This document shows positions 62,401-64,000 of a stretch of DNA of 64,000 bases, one piece after another. Numbering within the stretch: the first letter of the stretch is position 1; each line of letters begins with the position of its first letter. The translations under genes and the position numbers were made by a program. The stretch lies in NCBI GenBank assembly GCA_047974845.1, contig JBKECQ010000040.1:1-64000 (forward strand), read 5' to 3'. The notes beneath the pieces were generated by a model. That model did not search any database. It worked only from the letters and a program-made list of their open reading frames with translations, and had not been told where the DNA came from. Source of the stretch: Aminipila sp047974845. GTDB lineage: Bacteria; Bacillota; Clostridia; Peptostreptococcales; Anaerovoracaceae.

Positions 62401-62607
62401 ATGGGAAATAAACAATATGGCTGTAAGCCGCATAACTGTAATAACAAGTGCAATAAAAAGAGCGATGTTAAGAATTTGGCATTTATTATGATTGTATTTG
62501 GACTGGTCTCAGTCTGTGCTTTCTTTTTACCCATAAAGGCTTGGATAATGCTTTTAGGCGGACTTTTAATATACTGTGGTTATAAATTACACAAGTCATG
62601 CAAATAG
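62401..62607 (+). CDS. Small Cys-rich N-terminus plus membrane protein (68 aa)
   Basis: ATG 62401 follows GGGGTGG. The first 25 residues are polar with four cysteines (CKPHNCNNKCNKK); two hydrophobic helices follow (about residues 27-43 and 46-61). The family is not recognised. It is one of few plus-strand genes here, divergent from the Asp23-family gene. Confidence 0.7.
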   Translation: MGNKQYGCKPHNCNNKCNKKSDVKNLAFIMIVFGLVSVCAFFLPIKAWIMLLGGLLIYCGYKLHKSCK

Positions 62608-62669
62608 TCCTAAATTTACATTATTTTATACTTTCATATTGCATCATGCAATATTTAATACATAACCGA

Positions 62670-62722
62670 GGAATTTCTGTATAAGCCTCGGGCGCCATAT
62701 CGAAGATATGGGCAAGACATTA
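62670..62722 (+). repeat. Dispersed intergenic hairpin repeat, copy C
   Basis: GGAATTTCTGTATAAGCCTC, then GGGCGCCATATCGAAGATAT and GGGCAAGACATTAA. The core CCATATC-GAA-GATATGG is a perfect hairpin. It is followed 83 bp later by a nearly identical copy. Confidence 0.75.
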
Positions 62723-62752
62723 ACTGAAAAATTCCTATTAATCTACAAATCG

Positions 62753-62806
62753 GGAATTTCTGTATAAGTCTTGCGCGCCATATCGAAGATATGGGCAAGA
62801 CATTAA
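62753..62806 (+). repeat. Dispersed intergenic hairpin repeat, copy D
   Basis: This copy reads GGAATTTCTGTATAAGTCTT, then GCGCGCCATATCGAAGATAT and GGGCAAGACATTAA. It has the complete outer stem GTCTTGC...GGCAAGAC. It sits next to the rpmB terminator. Confidence 0.8.
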
Positions 62807-62812
62807 AAAAAA

Positions 62813-62833
62813 AGACCTGCTAAAAGCAGGTCT
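62813..62833 (-). terminator. Terminator downstream of rpmB
   Basis: AGACCTGCT pairs with AGCAGGTCT over AAA; the minus strand continues into nine T's. Confidence 0.9.
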
Positions 62834-62850
62834 AGTTTGTTTTGTGTAAA

Positions 62851-63042
62851 TTAGATGGCACGGTTAATTTTGTTTGATCTGATGCATCTTGTGCATACAT
62901 TTGCTCTTCTAACAGTTCCGTTATCATTAATTCTTACTGTCTGAATGTTAGCATTCCACTTTCTTCTAGTATGTCTGTTTGAGTGGGATACATTGTTTCC
63001 TGAAACCTGACCCTTACCGCATACTTCACACTTTCTTGACAT
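62851..63042 (-). CDS. rpmB: Ribosomal protein L28, zinc-binding form (63 aa)
   Basis: CEVCGKGQVSGNNVSHSNRHTRRKW and the C-terminal CTRCIRS give the four-cysteine version of L28, indicating that zinc is usually available. Monocistronic with its own terminator. Confidence 0.96.
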   Translation of the reverse strand: MSRKCEVCGKGQVSGNNVSHSNRHTRRKWNANIQTVRINDNGTVRRANVCTRCIRSNKINRAI

Positions 63043-63176
63043 CTTGCCGCACCTCCTTTAAATATCTTAAGCATTTAAGCATCTTTTCTAATATTCCGAG
63101 TAAACTCGAACAAACGTTATTATATCACAACGAATCTTACTTGTACAACACTTTTTTACATTTTTTCGTAATTTTT

Positions 63177-63707
63177 TTATTCAGATAATGTAATTTGTCC
63201 TGATTTCCTTGTTAAATTCATGTCTATAACCCGCTGATTAGAACTACCTCTAAACTTTAATGTTAAATCCTTTTTATCTTTGTCAAATTTTCCATCTATT
63301 AAAAAATCTGTAAGATCAAGCAATTCTTTTACCGCCACATCTTCCTTACACATATTTTCTAATTCTTCAAAAGTATAACCTGAAAAAATAACAATATCAA
63401 GCTTTCTTTTTTTTATTTCTTTTGCCAGCATCAAAAATGATTCAGCTTGGCACATGGGTTCTCCCCCACTAAAGGTTACTCCGGACAGTAAGGGATCCTT
63501 ATCTATTTCATTTAAGAGCGTTTCCAAAGAACAGTCATATCCTCCTTGGAAATCATGGGTTTCGGGATTATGGCAGCCTTGGCAGTTATGAGGACATCCT
63601 TGACAAAATATTGTGAACCTAATACCCGGTCCGTCTACAATAGATTCTCTAACAATACCTGCTATCTTAATACTATATTCTTTCCATTTCTCCACTTGCA
63701 ACATCAT
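63177..63707 (-). CDS. nrdG: Anaerobic ribonucleotide reductase activating protein NrdG (176 aa)
   Basis: The radical-SAM cluster motif lies in FCQGCPHNCQGCHNPE, after the family's IVRESIVDGPGIRFT. It installs the glycyl radical on NrdD, encoded immediately upstream with a 35-bp overlap. The start at 63707 is the longest; internal starts near residue 5 are possible. Confidence 0.94.
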   Translation of the reverse strand: MMLQVEKWKEYSIKIAGIVRESIVDGPGIRFTIFCQGCPHNCQGCHNPETHDFQGGYDCSLETLLNEIDKDPLLSGVTFSGGEPMCQAESFLMLAKEIKKRKLDIVIFSGYTFEELENMCKEDVAVKELLDLTDFLIDGKFDKDKKDLTLKFRGSSNQRVIDMNLTRKSGQITLSE

Positions 63708-64000
63708 GCTTCACTCTTTCTTTTTCTTCTGATCTCTTGGCATTATTAAATCTGTCTACAGTGCCAACAAGATATCCTGTAATTCTTCTTATCCTTTCAA
63801 AACCTATGTCAGATTCTTCAGTTCTATGGCATAAAGGACATTCGTTATCTATTATTCCAGTGTATCCACAAACAGGATCTCTGTCTACCGGGTGATTTAT
63901 AGACCCATATCCAATTCCGCTTTCTTTCATAAATCTAACAACTTTTTCAAAAGCATCTAAGTTCTTACATGGATCACCGTCAAGCTCTACATATGAAATG
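63673..64000 (-). CDS. nrdD: Anaerobic ribonucleoside-triphosphate reductase NrdD, C-terminal part (partial)
   Basis: The minus-strand frame is open to the window's end. The visible 108 residues include ISYVELDGDPCKN, the zinc site CGYTG...CPLC and, after it, the radical-bearing RRITGYLVGTVDRFNNAK. The protein reduces ribonucleotides without oxygen, supporting an anaerobic host. Confidence 0.95.
   Translation of the reverse strand, partial: ISYVELDGDPCKNLDAFEKVVRFMKESGIGYGSINHPVDRDPVCGYTGIIDNECPLCHRTEESDIGFERIRRITGYLVGTVDRFNNAKRSEEKERVKHDVASGEMERI

Overview
The window comes from a low-GC, Gram-positive, endospore-forming anaerobe of the class Clostridia, with a Lachnospirales-like gene complement. 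The evidence is Spo0A, SpoIVB, SpoIIIAE-AH, a small acid-soluble spore protein, YlbJ, an anaerobic ribonucleotide reductase (NrdD/NrdG), AT-rich DNA and Clostridia-type operon order. A species cannot be named from the sequence alone.

Bases 1-120 are the 3' end of a plus-strand chromosomal gene. Bases 143-7925 hold the most interesting object: a compact element with a repeat-to-repeat period of 7717 bp, bounded by 66-bp direct repeats that differ at two positions. It carries about 18 tightly packed plus-strand genes: a FtsK/HerA-type packaging ATPase, a C2H2 zinc-finger protein, three beta-rich proteins of 136-185 aa that are candidate single-jelly-roll capsid or spike proteins, many one-TM virion-type membrane proteins, an M15 endolysin, a holin-like protein and a membrane-anchored M23 peptidase. 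No integrase, polymerase or replication initiator is recognisable. The order ATPase, small membrane protein, small beta-rich protein(s) resembles the core block of halopaniviruses (P23-77/SH1 type). I read it as an integrated, membrane-containing, non-tailed virus of a Clostridium. A GC-rich, hairpin-dense stretch of about 330 bp (930-1270) may be an origin or structured RNA. A promoter with a 19-bp spacer holding a dyad (3275-3305) drives the presumed late genes.

The element's right junction contains a 36-bp palindromic site (TAACTATTCC, 16-bp spacer, GGAATAGTTA). A XerS-like single tyrosine recombinase is encoded 4 kb away in the miaA operon, and coding polarity flips at the element: plus to its left, almost all minus to its right for 56 kb. 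These facts suggest that the site is the chromosomal dif at the replication terminus and that the virus uses the host Xer recombinase to integrate.

The remainder is chromosomal core. 8.7-12.2 kb: an SOS-controlled LysM gene, a TVP38-family protein and a YnbB-type PLP enzyme. 12.3-19.1 kb: xerS-like, miaA, mutL, mutS. 19.2-27.2 kb: aminotransferase, tlyA, dxs, ispA, xseB, xseA, TsaD paralogue, nusB, Asp23 family. 27.4-29.5 kb: a strikingly reduced spoIIIA locus (AH, short AG, a 55-aa AF, AE; AA-AD absent). 29.8-31.4 kb: iscU-iscS. 32-36.6 kb: DUF896, an atypical serine recombinase, spo0A, spoIVB, a BofC-like gene and comEA. 36.6-42.4 kb: a radical-SAM pair, an HD hydrolase, obg, rpmA, rplU. 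42.5-50.1 kb: recA, pncC, pgsA, rimO, ftsK, uppP. 50.4-54.3 kb: asd, dapA, rpmF, ackA. 55-64 kb: tmcAL, ylbJ, coaD, rsmD, SASP, recG, Asp23 family, rpmB, nrdG, nrdD. A dispersed hairpin repeat of about 54 bp occurs four times in intergenic gaps.
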